DNA from: Candidatus Pacearchaeota archaeon
Lineage (GTDB): Archaea; Nanobdellota; Nanobdellia; Pacearchaeales; GW2011-AR1
Direction: 5' to 3'
Length of the DNA: 10,381 nucleotides
NCBI GenBank assembly: GCA_016176815.1
Contig: JACOWL010000032.1
Coordinates: 1 to 10,381 of the forward strand
Below, piece by piece: positions 1 through 5,620 of this stretch. Under the pieces are notes generated by a model. That model saw nothing but the letters and a program-made list of their open reading frames with translations, did not search any database and was not told the origin of the DNA. The position numbers and the translations under genes are program-made. How positions within the stretch are numbered: position 1 is the stretch's first letter; each line of letters opens with the position of its first letter.

Positions 1-2
1 GA

Positions 3-95
3 AGGGGAATGATTAATACTGCTTTCGCAGAATTAGTTGGCTCCGAAATCGTGCAAGCACAGATTTCTTCGCTAAATGAAAAGTTATTGCCATAA
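3..95 (+). CDS. possible 3' end of an unidentified protein-coding gene
   Basis: A reading frame open from the left edge of the window gives about 30 residues, ending LLP before a TAA stop. The stretch is visibly richer in G+C (about 39% by hand count) than the surrounding A+T-rich DNA, and its composition (Ala, Glu, Val, Gln) is ordinary for a protein end. I do not recognise the family. A methionine at position 9 could make it a 28-codon ORF, but no promoter can be judged at the edge. The alternative is noncoding or decayed DNA; the coding call is weak. Confidence 0.3.
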   Translation, partial: RGMINTAFAELVGSEIVQAQISSLNEKLLP

Positions 96-104
96 TATTT
101 TTTA

Positions 105-155
105 AGTCAGGTTAATTAAAAAAATAAAAGCTGTTCGGGTTGGTGATGAGCAATT
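105..155 (+). repeat. possible third, degenerate relative of the 112-bp repeat
   Basis: This stretch reads GTTAATTAAAAAAATAAAAG followed by CTGTT, then ends in GATGAGCAATTT. Copy A (247-358) has GTTAAT, an A-rich run, AAAGCTGTT and an end of CGAGCAGTTTC. Copy B ends CGAGCAATTC. The middle of this third stretch is shorter: the TATA-like block and the palindromic hairpin are missing. Much of the match is A-rich and could be chance, so this is only a candidate. The rest of 96-246 holds no recognisable gene. The open frame running through about 105-277 has no ATG start and its protein is Lys/Arg-rich low complexity. Confidence 0.3.
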
Positions 156-246
156 TTTAAAATTTCTTTCAAATAATAAAAAGAAAAAAAGATTTGCGCT
201 CCGCGATATTAATTTTTCCAGACATTCGTCAAGGAAAAATTTTAGG

Positions 247-358
247 AAGATTGTCGTGTCCACAAGGTTTTGGAAATGAAGTTAATCAATTAATAAATAA
301 AAAAGCTGTTTATGGTAATTTTATAAATAAATCCGAGCAACTTGTTGCGAGCAGTTTC
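247..358 (+). repeat. 112-bp diverged repeat, copy A, with internal hairpin
   Basis: By-eye alignment with the reverse complement of 8645-8756 gives equal length (112 bp) and roughly two-thirds identity. Identical blocks include AAGATTGTCGTGTC at the left end and TTTATAAATAAATCCGAG at 320-337. A hairpin follows, with arms GCAAC/GTTGC around TT (337-348), and then CGAGCA. Read on the minus strand, it begins about 16 bp after the stop codon of the 62-residue gene (374-562) and has the form hairpin then A+T-rich tail, like a terminator. Read on the plus strand, the A+T-rich block resembles a TATA box placed before the palindrome. Its function is unknown. Confidence 0.75.
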
Positions 359-373
359 ACAAACAAAGGAGAA

Positions 374-562
374 TCAATCAGAAAATTTAGGGATAAATCT
401 TTCAATACTTTTTATAACTACATCAACTTCTATGGTTTTTTGAACTGCTAAGTGAACAAATCCATTTTTTGAAAAGCTTGTTTCAACTACTCTAGGTCCC
501 CGATAATTTCTTCGTTCTTCACTTGATGTAATTCTTTTATAATAAGTTTCTTCTTTTTTCAT
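374..562 (-). CDS. hypothetical protein, 62 aa
   Basis: This is a short basic/acidic protein (begins MKKEETYYKR, ends FIPKFSD) with no signal peptide, membrane segment or metal-binding motif. I do not recognise it. It is supported as a gene by a TATA-like box (TATTTAAA, 585-592) centred 26.5 bp upstream of the ATG, the same spacing seen for neighbouring genes, which implies a leaderless transcript. An opposite-strand ORF overlaps it but needs a TTG start and has no such promoter. The gene lies 57 bp downstream of the nuclease gene on the same strand. Repeat copy A begins about 16 bp after its stop codon and may act as its 3' end. Confidence 0.55.
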   Translation of the reverse strand: MKKEETYYKRITSSEERRNYRGPRVVETSFSKNGFVHLAVQKTIEVDVVIKSIERFIPKFSD

Positions 563-582
563 TATATCAAAGCCCCAATCAA

Positions 583-594
583 GATATTTAAATT
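583..594 (-). promoter_or_regulatory. TATA-like box for the 62-aa gene
   Basis: The minus strand reads AATTTAAATATC. The core is centred 26.5 bp before the ATG at 562, the normal archaeal TATA-to-start-site distance, so transcription should begin at or next to the start codon. Confidence 0.6.
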
Positions 595-619
595 ATTCGG
601 TTTTATCATATTACATATG

Positions 620-1420
620 TTATAAATTAGAACTGCTTAAATCTTTCCTCTTCTCCTCCATCTCTTCTTTAAAACAAATATTTTTATACTCGCACCAGTT
701 GCACAATATTGATCTGTTTCTTGGAAATTCTTTTGCAGATTCCACTTTTTTAATTAATTCAATAGTTTCTTTTTTTAAATTCTCAAGCTGTAAATTTGTT
801 CTCTTTGATTTCATTGTTTTATTATGCGCTAAAAAATGCCAGACTAAAAGAATTTCTTTGTCTTTGCCGTAAATTTCTTTTATAGCAATAGAATAAAGAG
901 CTAACTGCCTTTCTTTGTCTAGGTTTTCTTGGTTTGGCAGAAAGTTTGCGGTTTTATAATCATGAATTTCATACTCCCCCGTTTCTAAATTATAAACAAG
1001 CCTGTCAATAAATCCCTGAATTTTGCATTCTTTGCCGTCCAATTCTATTAATATCCCTTTTTCGCACGCAATTGTTCCGTCTTTAAATGGGGAGTGTTTA
1101 TAATAATAATCAATTAAAAATTGCACGCCTTTATTAAAATAATCTCTCGTAGTAAATTGTTTTTTTACTATTAAAATATTTTCTGAAAATTCTCTTTGCC
1201 ATTCTTCAGTATATTTTAAAATTATATCGTCTATTTTTAAGTCTTGGCCTGTTTCTTTTATATTTCTATAAACCCACTCTAATGTTTTATGCACTGCGCT
1301 TCCCAAATGCGTTTCAATTGTTTTTTCTATTTCAGGTTTTAGTTTATCAAGATATTTGTATTTGAATTTTTTTGGACATTGCTCAAAAGTGTTAAGTCTT
1401 GAATGAGAATAGATTGCCAT
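620..1420 (-). CDS. PD-(D/E)XK nuclease, RecB/Cas4-like, with Fe-S cysteines
   Basis: This 266-aa protein is of the RecB-type PD-(D/E)XK nuclease superfamily, predicted to cut or resect DNA in repair or recombination. Visible motifs, in order: an N-terminal SRLxTFEQCPxKFKYxY segment with Cys15; His44 in LGSAVHKTLEWVY; GFID with Asp139; DYK with Asp154 and Lys156; and QLALY (Gln172, Tyr176). Near the C-terminus Cys240, Cys243 and Cys249 form CxxCxxxxxC. One N-terminal cysteine plus three C-terminal cysteines is the arrangement that binds a 4Fe-4S cluster in Cas4 and AddB. The length is complete for a stand-alone nuclease. There is no helicase gene, CRISPR array or other cas gene in the window, so a Cas4 role is not supported. 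The start is fixed by a TATA-like box 25.5 bp upstream. The tail after Cys249 is short and charged. Confidence 0.85.
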   Translation of the reverse strand: MAIYSHSRLNTFEQCPKKFKYKYLDKLKPEIEKTIETHLGSAVHKTLEWVYRNIKETGQDLKIDDIILKYTEEWQREFSENILIVKKQFTTRDYFNKGVQFLIDYYYKHSPFKDGTIACEKGILIELDGKECKIQGFIDRLVYNLETGEYEIHDYKTANFLPNQENLDKERQLALYSIAIKEIYGKDKEILLVWHFLAHNKTMKSKRTNLQLENLKKETIELIKKVESAKEFPRNRSILCNWCEYKNICFKEEMEEKRKDLSSSNL

Positions 1421-1440
1421 TTTTTAAAAAGGAGAAAGAG

Positions 1441-1450
1441 GATTATAAAG
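1441..1450 (-). promoter_or_regulatory. TATA-like box for the nuclease gene
   Basis: CTTTATAATC on the minus strand is centred 25.5 bp before the ATG at 1420. It sits in the 31-bp gap directly after the preceding gene's stop codon. This predicts a leaderless transcript, even though an operon would have been assumed from the short spacing. Confidence 0.65.
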
Positions 1451-1451
1451 T

Positions 1452-2426
1452 TTATTGAGATGTTAAATTAAGAGATTCTTTTTTGTTCTTATAAAGATAT
1501 GGTCCAAATTTTTCTTCACGCTTATCAAAAGTTATTAATGGATTGCCTTTAAGATTTCTAAACATGGCCCTATTTTCGTCTCTCTTAAAATATTGAAATT
1601 TATCTTTGTTTTCTTTATCATAAAAAAGCAGTTTATCATAGCATTTTGGAATTTCAGTTGTAATACATCTAATTCCACCGTTACCTTTGTTTGTATTTTC
1701 CATTGGTTGGGGGCTTTTGATTATTTTATACCCCAAATCTTTCATTATCTTTTGGGTTTTTTTTGCTCGTTTATCTATAACAATATGGTCTCCTAATTCA
1801 AGGAAATTAATAGCTAAATAACTGGCTTCTTCTAAAGGAATTGTTTTAAAATTATAATTTGTTTTATCTGCGACTCCCAAAACCATTTTTATTAGTTTTG
1901 GATGATCATAAGTGAAAAGTGTTTTATTGAGATTTGTAATTCCAACTATTGTATCAATATGGGTTCCATTTTCAGAATGTATATCTTTTCCATTAGGTTT
2001 TATTTCAGAGAGGTTTTTTTGCATTTCTCCAACGGGAAGATAAAACGCTATTTTAGCATTTAATAATTCTTGTGTTTTTTCTCTTTTTTTAATATCTATT
2101 GCATCACTAGTAATTATAAAATCATTTCCTTTTAGAAATCTTCCCCCATGATACGCTTCATGCTCCCAAAAATCTGGTTGAATAGTTCCCGATTGAACAT
2201 AATCATACTTTCCATTTTCATAAAAGAATAATTCATCTCTTGGCCATCGTAAACAACTTAAAACTGGAGAAAGCCCATGATTTGCAATTTCATCGGCAAG
2301 TAATTTTGTTTCAATATCTTGTTTATCTCTAAATCTATAATAGTAGTTGCATCCAATAACTAAATCCTTATTAAATTCTTTAATTTGCGAATGGGTTTTA
2401 AATTTGCTTAAAAGTTTATTGAACAT
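1452..2426 (-). CDS. guanidino-modifying enzyme superfamily protein (DDAH/amidinotransferase/deiminase-like)
   Basis: This 324-aa protein matches the pentein-fold guanidino-group-modifying superfamily (arginine and agmatine deiminases, dimethylarginine hydrolase, amidinotransferases). These use a Cys-His-acid set to attack a guanidinium carbon. Seen in order: WPRD at 61-64; HGGRFLKGND at 93-102 (the family position usually reads E/D-GG-N/D); HIDT with His156 and Asp158; and GNGGIRCITTEIP with Cys254. The last motif closely matches the catalytic Cys loop of agmatine deiminases (GGGxIHCITQ). The catalytic His and Cys are present, so activity is likely; the substrate cannot be named. The HGG in place of EGG/DGG and a C-terminal extension of about 65 charged residues are unusual. 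A TATA-like box lies about 24.5 bp upstream of the start. Neighbours (aIF2-gamma, nuclease) give no metabolic context. Confidence 0.78.
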   Translation of the reverse strand: MFNKLLSKFKTHSQIKEFNKDLVIGCNYYYRFRDKQDIETKLLADEIANHGLSPVLSCLRWPRDELFFYENGKYDYVQSGTIQPDFWEHEAYHGGRFLKGNDFIITSDAIDIKKREKTQELLNAKIAFYLPVGEMQKNLSEIKPNGKDIHSENGTHIDTIVGITNLNKTLFTYDHPKLIKMVLGVADKTNYNFKTIPLEEASYLAINFLELGDHIVIDKRAKKTQKIMKDLGYKIIKSPQPMENTNKGNGGIRCITTEIPKCYDKLLFYDKENKDKFQYFKRDENRAMFRNLKGNPLITFDKREEKFGPYLYKNKKESLNLTSQ

Positions 2427-2445
2427 TTTTTTATTTAAGAAAGAA

Positions 2446-2456
2446 CTTTTTTAAGG
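2446..2456 (-). promoter_or_regulatory. TATA-like box for the guanidino-enzyme gene
   Basis: CCTTAAAAAAG on the minus strand is centred about 24.5 bp before the ATG at 2426, within the 59-bp gap after the aIF2-gamma stop. It is a weaker TATA match than its neighbours but at the same distance. Confidence 0.5.
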
Positions 2457-2485
2457 ATTATGGTGTTAATTTATTTTTTATTGGA

Positions 2486-3691
2486 CTATAGTATCTCGCC
2501 AAACCCGATTAATCTCCAATGGCCTTTGAAATTTCTTGCAAGTCCGACATTGTTTCCTTTTAGCGCAACTATTGGGATATTTAATGACACTTCTATTTCA
2601 CTTGTGCCCTTTAGGGTATCATTTTTGATTTTTTCAACAGTGCCGACGGTAATTGTTGTATTGACGCTCATCATAAGCATCTCTTTTGTTTTTATCGGAT
2701 CAACAAGTTTTTTGTCTTCTGCCCCCAACACTTCCTTAAATAATTTTGTTTTTATTTTTGCGCTGTGAGTTATTTCCGGGAGTTTTCCTTTTATGGAAAC
2801 AAGGCATCCTGTCAGCGAATCTGATTTTGTTAAAATTGGATCAAGAGCTGTTTCAATGGAAATGCTTGCTCCCGGGGTGACTTGAGCAACTGATTGATTT
2901 CCTTTATATAAAGAAATAATTTTTGTTGTCAGAGTCTGATATATTTTGTCATGGGCTTTTTTAATAATCATTCCGGGCTTGATTTCAATTTCATCTTTAA
3001 TTTTTAACGTTCCTTGTTTTAAGATTCCTCCGATAACTCCTCCATGCAAATTTTTAATTTTTGTTCCCGGGCGGTTTATATCAAAACTTCTTGCAACTAA
3101 AAATATTGGTTCTGCTTTTTCATTTCTTTCAGGAATCTTTATTTTGCAAAGTTCTTCAAAAATCTTGTCAATGTTAATTTCCTGCTGCGCTGAAATCGGA
3201 ATAATAACCGCATTTTCAGCGATAGTTCCTTTTATAAATTGTTTTATCTCTTTGTAATTTTCCAGCGCTTTTTCTTTTGAAACTAAATCTATTTTATTTT
3301 GGGCAATAATTATATTTTTTATTTTTTTTGCTTCCAACGCCAGCAAGTGTTCGCTGGTTTGAGGTTTTATTCCTTCATTTGCTGCAATAACAAGAATAGC
3401 AGCGTCAATAATTGCCGCCCCTGAAAGCATTGTAGCCATGAGCATTTCATGCCCGGGATTGTCAATAAAACTTACATATCTAACGGGTTTTCCTTTTTTA
3501 GAATTATATTTTCCATCATCTTCATAAATTACGGCATCAGCATAACCGAGTTTTATTGTGATTCCTCTTTTCAATTCTTCAGAATGCGTATCTGTAAATT
3601 TTCCGGTTAGTCTGCTAAGCAAAGTTGTTTTCCCGTGGTCTATATGTCCGACAACTCCGACATTTATTTCCGGCAATTCTGATTTTTCCAT
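2486..3691 (-). CDS. eif2g: translation initiation factor aIF2 subunit gamma
   Basis: This is the 401-aa GTPase subunit of archaeal initiation factor 2, which carries initiator Met-tRNA to the small ribosomal subunit. G motifs: GHIDHGKT at 15-22 (G1); RGITIKLGYADA at 42-53 (switch 1); DNPGH at 77-81 (G3); NKID at 132-135 (G4); then ISA. Also typical are TMLSGAAIIDAAILVIAANE, the KPGTKI-type domain II entry and the final GHWRLIGFGEI. Length is close to the usual 410 or so. Two oddities stand out. The zinc-knuckle cysteines normally found between switch 1 and DxPGH are all absent; that stretch (54-70) is a short charged, lysine-rich loop. G3 reads DNPGH rather than the common DAPGH/DCPGH. A TATA-like box 24.5 bp upstream fixes the start and implies a leaderless mRNA. 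Confidence 0.97.
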   Translation of the reverse strand: MEKSELPEINVGVVGHIDHGKTTLLSRLTGKFTDTHSEELKRGITIKLGYADAVIYEDDGKYNSKKGKPVRYVSFIDNPGHEMLMATMLSGAAIIDAAILVIAANEGIKPQTSEHLLALEAKKIKNIIIAQNKIDLVSKEKALENYKEIKQFIKGTIAENAVIIPISAQQEINIDKIFEELCKIKIPERNEKAEPIFLVARSFDINRPGTKIKNLHGGVIGGILKQGTLKIKDEIEIKPGMIIKKAHDKIYQTLTTKIISLYKGNQSVAQVTPGASISIETALDPILTKSDSLTGCLVSIKGKLPEITHSAKIKTKLFKEVLGAEDKKLVDPIKTKEMLMMSVNTTITVGTVEKIKNDTLKGTSEIEVSLNIPIVALKGNNVGLARNFKGHWRLIGFGEIL

Positions 3692-3710
3692 ATATTTTAG
3701 TTAATAGATT

Positions 3711-3720
3711 GCTTTATAAT
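3711..3720 (-). promoter_or_regulatory. TATA-like box for aIF2-gamma
   Basis: ATTATAAAGC on the minus strand is centred about 24.5 bp before the ATG at 3691. A second TATA-like stretch lies further out (3731-3739) but probably serves the divergent gene. Confidence 0.6.
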
Positions 3721-3731
3721 ATTTTTGATTA

Positions 3732-3748
3732 TATAAATAGTTTTAAAC
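3732..3748 (+). promoter_or_regulatory. TATA-like box(es) for the GHKL-like gene
   Basis: Two overlapping candidates face right. TATAAATA (3732-3739) would give a leader of about 8 nt. TTTTAAAC (3741-3748) is centred 24.5 bp before the ATG at 3769 and would give a leaderless mRNA. Sequence strength favours the first and spacing favours the second. Confidence 0.5.
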
Positions 3749-3768
3749 AAAAGATAATTTAAATTTTT

Positions 3769-4353
3769 ATGGAATTATTTAAGCCTTCAAAGAAAACTCT
3801 GGAAATTATTTGTGAAGGAGATGAACTGGCAAGCGGATATGAAAATTATAAAAGGGGGAGCCACAGATTTAATGAAGAGAATGTGACTAATTTTATTAAA
3901 AAGTTATATTGCTCAATTTCGGAATTTTATAAGATGAATAGTCCAGAGAAGCAATCAAGACTGGCAAAACAAAAAATTTTTAATGTTTCCGGTGAAGCGT
4001 TTAAAAATTGCTATCATCACGGACCAAAAAATAAAGAAGTTTTTTTTGGTCTATTTCTTGGAAATAGAGGAGTTTGTTATGGATTTAACGATGGCGGAGA
4101 TTATTTTAAAAATGAAAAGATAAAAAAACAATATGAAAATAAAATAGAAATAACAGCTTTTGACAAAAAAACTTTAAAAGAAAATTTCCAGTGCGGAATC
4201 AATGAACTCCTCTTTCCAAATTCAGATATAATTGAAGTTGATTCCAAAAAAGGAATTTTATATTGTGTTCAATTTAAAGAAAATATTATCGCTCCTGAAG
4301 GAGAAAAAGGAGATTCATATTTTTTTAAAAAAGACGGGGGGAAAGGCTATTAG
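3769..4353 (+). CDS. stand-alone GHKL (histidine-kinase-like) ATPase-related protein
   Basis: This is a 194-aa soluble protein with no membrane, receiver or dimerisation domain. I see a GHKL/RsbW-type ATP-binding pattern. An N-box-like GEAFKNCYHHG (75-85) has Glu76, Asn80 and His84-Gly85. A G1-like GFNDGGDYF follows (105-113; Asp108, Gly110, Phe113). A reduced G2-like CGINELL (142-148) comes next, and the final strand pair IIEVDSKKGILYCVQF (154-169) resembles the end of anti-sigma-type ATPases. The family binds ATP and either phosphorylates a partner or acts as a switch. The ATP lid is short, so ATP turnover is uncertain. The C-terminus (EGEKGDSYFFKKDGGKGY) is a Gly/Lys tail. The gene diverges from aIF2-gamma and converges, with only 8 bp between stops, on a three-gene operon of unknowns. 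The fold assignment is inference from motif order. Confidence 0.55.
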   Translation: MELFKPSKKTLEIICEGDELASGYENYKRGSHRFNEENVTNFIKKLYCSISEFYKMNSPEKQSRLAKQKIFNVSGEAFKNCYHHGPKNKEVFFGLFLGNRGVCYGFNDGGDYFKNEKIKKQYENKIEITAFDKKTLKENFQCGINELLFPNSDIIEVDSKKGILYCVQFKENIIAPEGEKGDSYFFKKDGGKGY

Positions 4354-4361
4354 GTTTGGGA

Positions 4362-4778
4362 TTAATTTGATTTACCATAATTCTTTATAGAAATTGTTAA
4401 ATCGTTATGCACTTTGCTATCCCGGGGTTTATCCCAGTTTCCGCAATCGCATCTTTCTCTGTATATTTTTAAAATTCTATCATTATAGATTTCTTCATTT
4501 TTCTGAATTTGCCTGATTGTTAAACTTTCTTCTAAATTAAGATTAAGCAACCTAATAATTTCATCGTAATTATTTAAACATGCTTCTCTAAGCGCATAAT
4601 TCTTTTTTTCTTTTCCTTTTTTATATAATTCAAATGCTTTATTTAACCGCCCTTGTTCTTTAGATAGGTTTCCTGCAACAAAGAAATATCCTGCTTTTTC
4701 AGCTAAAGAGATTCCTTTTTTTATTTTCTTTTTAGCATGCAATTCAAATATTTTATTTAATAGTTTTTTTAAGGGCAT
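4362..4778 (-). CDS. hypothetical protein, 138 aa, helical-repeat-like
   Basis: I do not recognise this protein. The N-terminal 75 residues are Lys/Leu/Ala-rich and predicted helical, with spacing like tetratricopeptide-type helix pairs (AEKAGYFFVAGNLSKEQG, then NKAFELYKKGKEKKNY). The C-terminal part contains ERCDCGNWDKPRD, where the CxC pair could be a partial metal site, but two ligands alone do not make a case. It is the last gene of a three-gene minus-strand set. Its ATG is separated from the preceding gene's TAA by one base (TAA-A-ATG), so translation is likely coupled. The convergent neighbour is the GHKL-like gene. A protein-interaction role is a guess from the helices only. Confidence 0.6.
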   Translation of the reverse strand: MPLKKLLNKIFELHAKKKIKKGISLAEKAGYFFVAGNLSKEQGRLNKAFELYKKGKEKKNYALREACLNNYDEIIRLLNLNLEESLTIRQIQKNEEIYNDRILKIYRERCDCGNWDKPRDSKVHNDLTISIKNYGKSN

Positions 4779-4779
4779 T

Positions 4780-5145
4780 TTAGTTTTCTGAAAATATTTT
4801 ATATATTAAATTTGGTTTTATTTTATATCTTAATTTTTCATTTTTATCATCTTCAACAATTTTGTTAAAAAAGTTAATTGCCTTATTTTTATCAAATCCA
4901 ATATAGATTACTTCTATTCCATCCTCCTCCTTATTTTCAACAAGCTTCTTGCCGGTTATATAATAAATATTCTTGGAAATGATTACTCCATACTCCCCAG
5001 AACTAAGTTGTTTAGTCAAATTAACTCGTTTTTCATAAAGAGGATAATCTCTGGAATTTACTTTCAAATTACCGAGTTTTCTTCCAATCCCTTTATCTTC
5101 AAGAATTACCCTTCCGTTAAAAAAATCTTCAAATGTGGAGGTCAT
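4780..5145 (-). CDS. hypothetical protein, 121 aa
   Basis: This is an unrecognised soluble protein with a mixed alpha/beta look. A stretch of beta-type sequence (YGVIISKNIYYITGKKLV) is followed by a charged turn, another strand (GIEVIYIGFD) and a helix (KNKAINFFNKIVEDD). There are no cysteines, membrane segments or catalytic motifs I can name. It is the middle gene of a three-gene operon: one base separates it from the 59-codon gene upstream and one base from the 138-aa gene downstream. No separate promoter is visible inside the upstream coding region, so it depends on the promoter before 5326. It could be an effector, partner or structural protein; the sequence alone does not say. Confidence 0.6.
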   Translation of the reverse strand: MTSTFEDFFNGRVILEDKGIGRKLGNLKVNSRDYPLYEKRVNLTKQLSSGEYGVIISKNIYYITGKKLVENKEEDGIEVIYIGFDKNKAINFFNKIVEDDKNEKLRYKIKPNLIYKIFSEN

Positions 5146-5146
5146 T

Positions 5147-5326
5147 TTATTTATTTTGCATTCTGTTATAATTTTGTTTTAATTGATAATTTTGAATTTG
5201 GAGTTCTTTCAAAGTTTTTGGGTTATTAATCTCTTTTTGAGTTCTAACTATTTTATTGACTTCATCAAAGAATTTATCAACGTAATATTTTCCGGGTGCT
5301 GTAAAATGTTCTATGTAGTTTGTCAT
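5147..5326 (-). CDS. small hypothetical protein, 59 aa, first gene of a three-gene operon
   Basis: The ATG at 5326 opens 59 codons ending in TAA at 5147-5149. The protein starts MTNYIEHFTAPGKYYVDKFF, then becomes a polar Asn/Gln/Lys-rich helix (KELQIQNYQLKQNYNRMQNK) that could form a short coiled coil. I do not recognise it. Three things support it as real. A strong TATA-like box is centred 25.5 bp upstream of the ATG. There is exactly one base between its stop and the next gene's ATG, and the next two genes repeat that spacing. Without it, the promoter would sit about 200 bp from the 121-aa gene's start. Confidence 0.65.
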   Translation of the reverse strand: MTNYIEHFTAPGKYYVDKFFDEVNKIVRTQKEINNPKTLKELQIQNYQLKQNYNRMQNK

Positions 5327-5346
5327 AAAACATATAGAAAAAAGAA

Positions 5347-5356
5347 CTATTTAAAT
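5347..5356 (-). promoter_or_regulatory. TATA-like box for the three-gene operon
   Basis: ATTTAAATAG on the minus strand has its core TTTAAATA centred 25.5 bp before the ATG at 5326. It is among the best TATA matches in the window and predicts a leaderless polycistronic mRNA running to about 4362. Confidence 0.65.
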
Positions 5357-5401
5357 CTTTCTATTTTGTTGTAACTTAAAAATAATAACAATTAAGAGGT
5401 T

Positions 5402-5620
5402 TTAATTATAATCCCGATATGTATTCCAATCAATATTTGGATTGTATGTTTTTATTTCTATGTCCCCATACATTAATTCAGAAAGAGAATAATTTTTAAT
5501 ATTAGTTTCAAAGTTAACCCTTTTTCCTCTAACCATTAAATCTCTCTTTGAATCTTTATCTTCCATTGCTTTTTTAAGATTAATTTCGTTGATATTTTGT
5601 TTTTCTTTTTCGGTCGTCAT
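5402..5620 (-). CDS. hypothetical protein, 72 aa, translationally coupled to eS6
   Basis: This is an unrecognised, highly charged small protein (MTTEKEKQNINEINLKKAMEDKDSKR at the start, tyrosine-rich NPNIDWNTYRDYN at the end) with no cysteines or membrane segment. Its ATG overlaps the TGA of eS6 by four bases, so it is very probably co-transcribed and translationally coupled with the ribosomal protein. It has no TATA-like box of its own. The N-terminal third looks disordered or helical; the centre (DLMVRGKRVNFETNIKNYSLSELMYGDIEI) could be a small beta element. A ribosome- or RNA-related role is suggested only by the coupling. Confidence 0.6.
   Translation of the reverse strand: MTTEKEKQNINEINLKKAMEDKDSKRDLMVRGKRVNFETNIKNYSLSELMYGDIEIKTYNPNIDWNTYRDYN

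Noticed and set aside
142..190. C-box-like GTGATGA suggesting a C/D box guide RNA
   Set aside because: No D or D' (CTGA) box follows within the 50-60 bp expected for an archaeal C/D sRNA, and there is no terminal stem.
194..451. 85-codon plus-strand ORF beginning with TTG
   Set aside because: It has no ATG start, runs through repeat copy A and overlaps the minus-strand 62-aa gene, which has a well-placed TATA-like box. Its protein is Asn/Lys-rich and unrecognisable.
1593..3257. Several hydrophobic plus-strand ORFs (1593-1796, 2460-2768, 2946-3257) that look like membrane proteins
   Set aside because: They are antisense shadows of A+T-rich coding sequence for the guanidino enzyme and aIF2-gamma; Phe/Ile/Ser-rich products are expected from such reversed frames.
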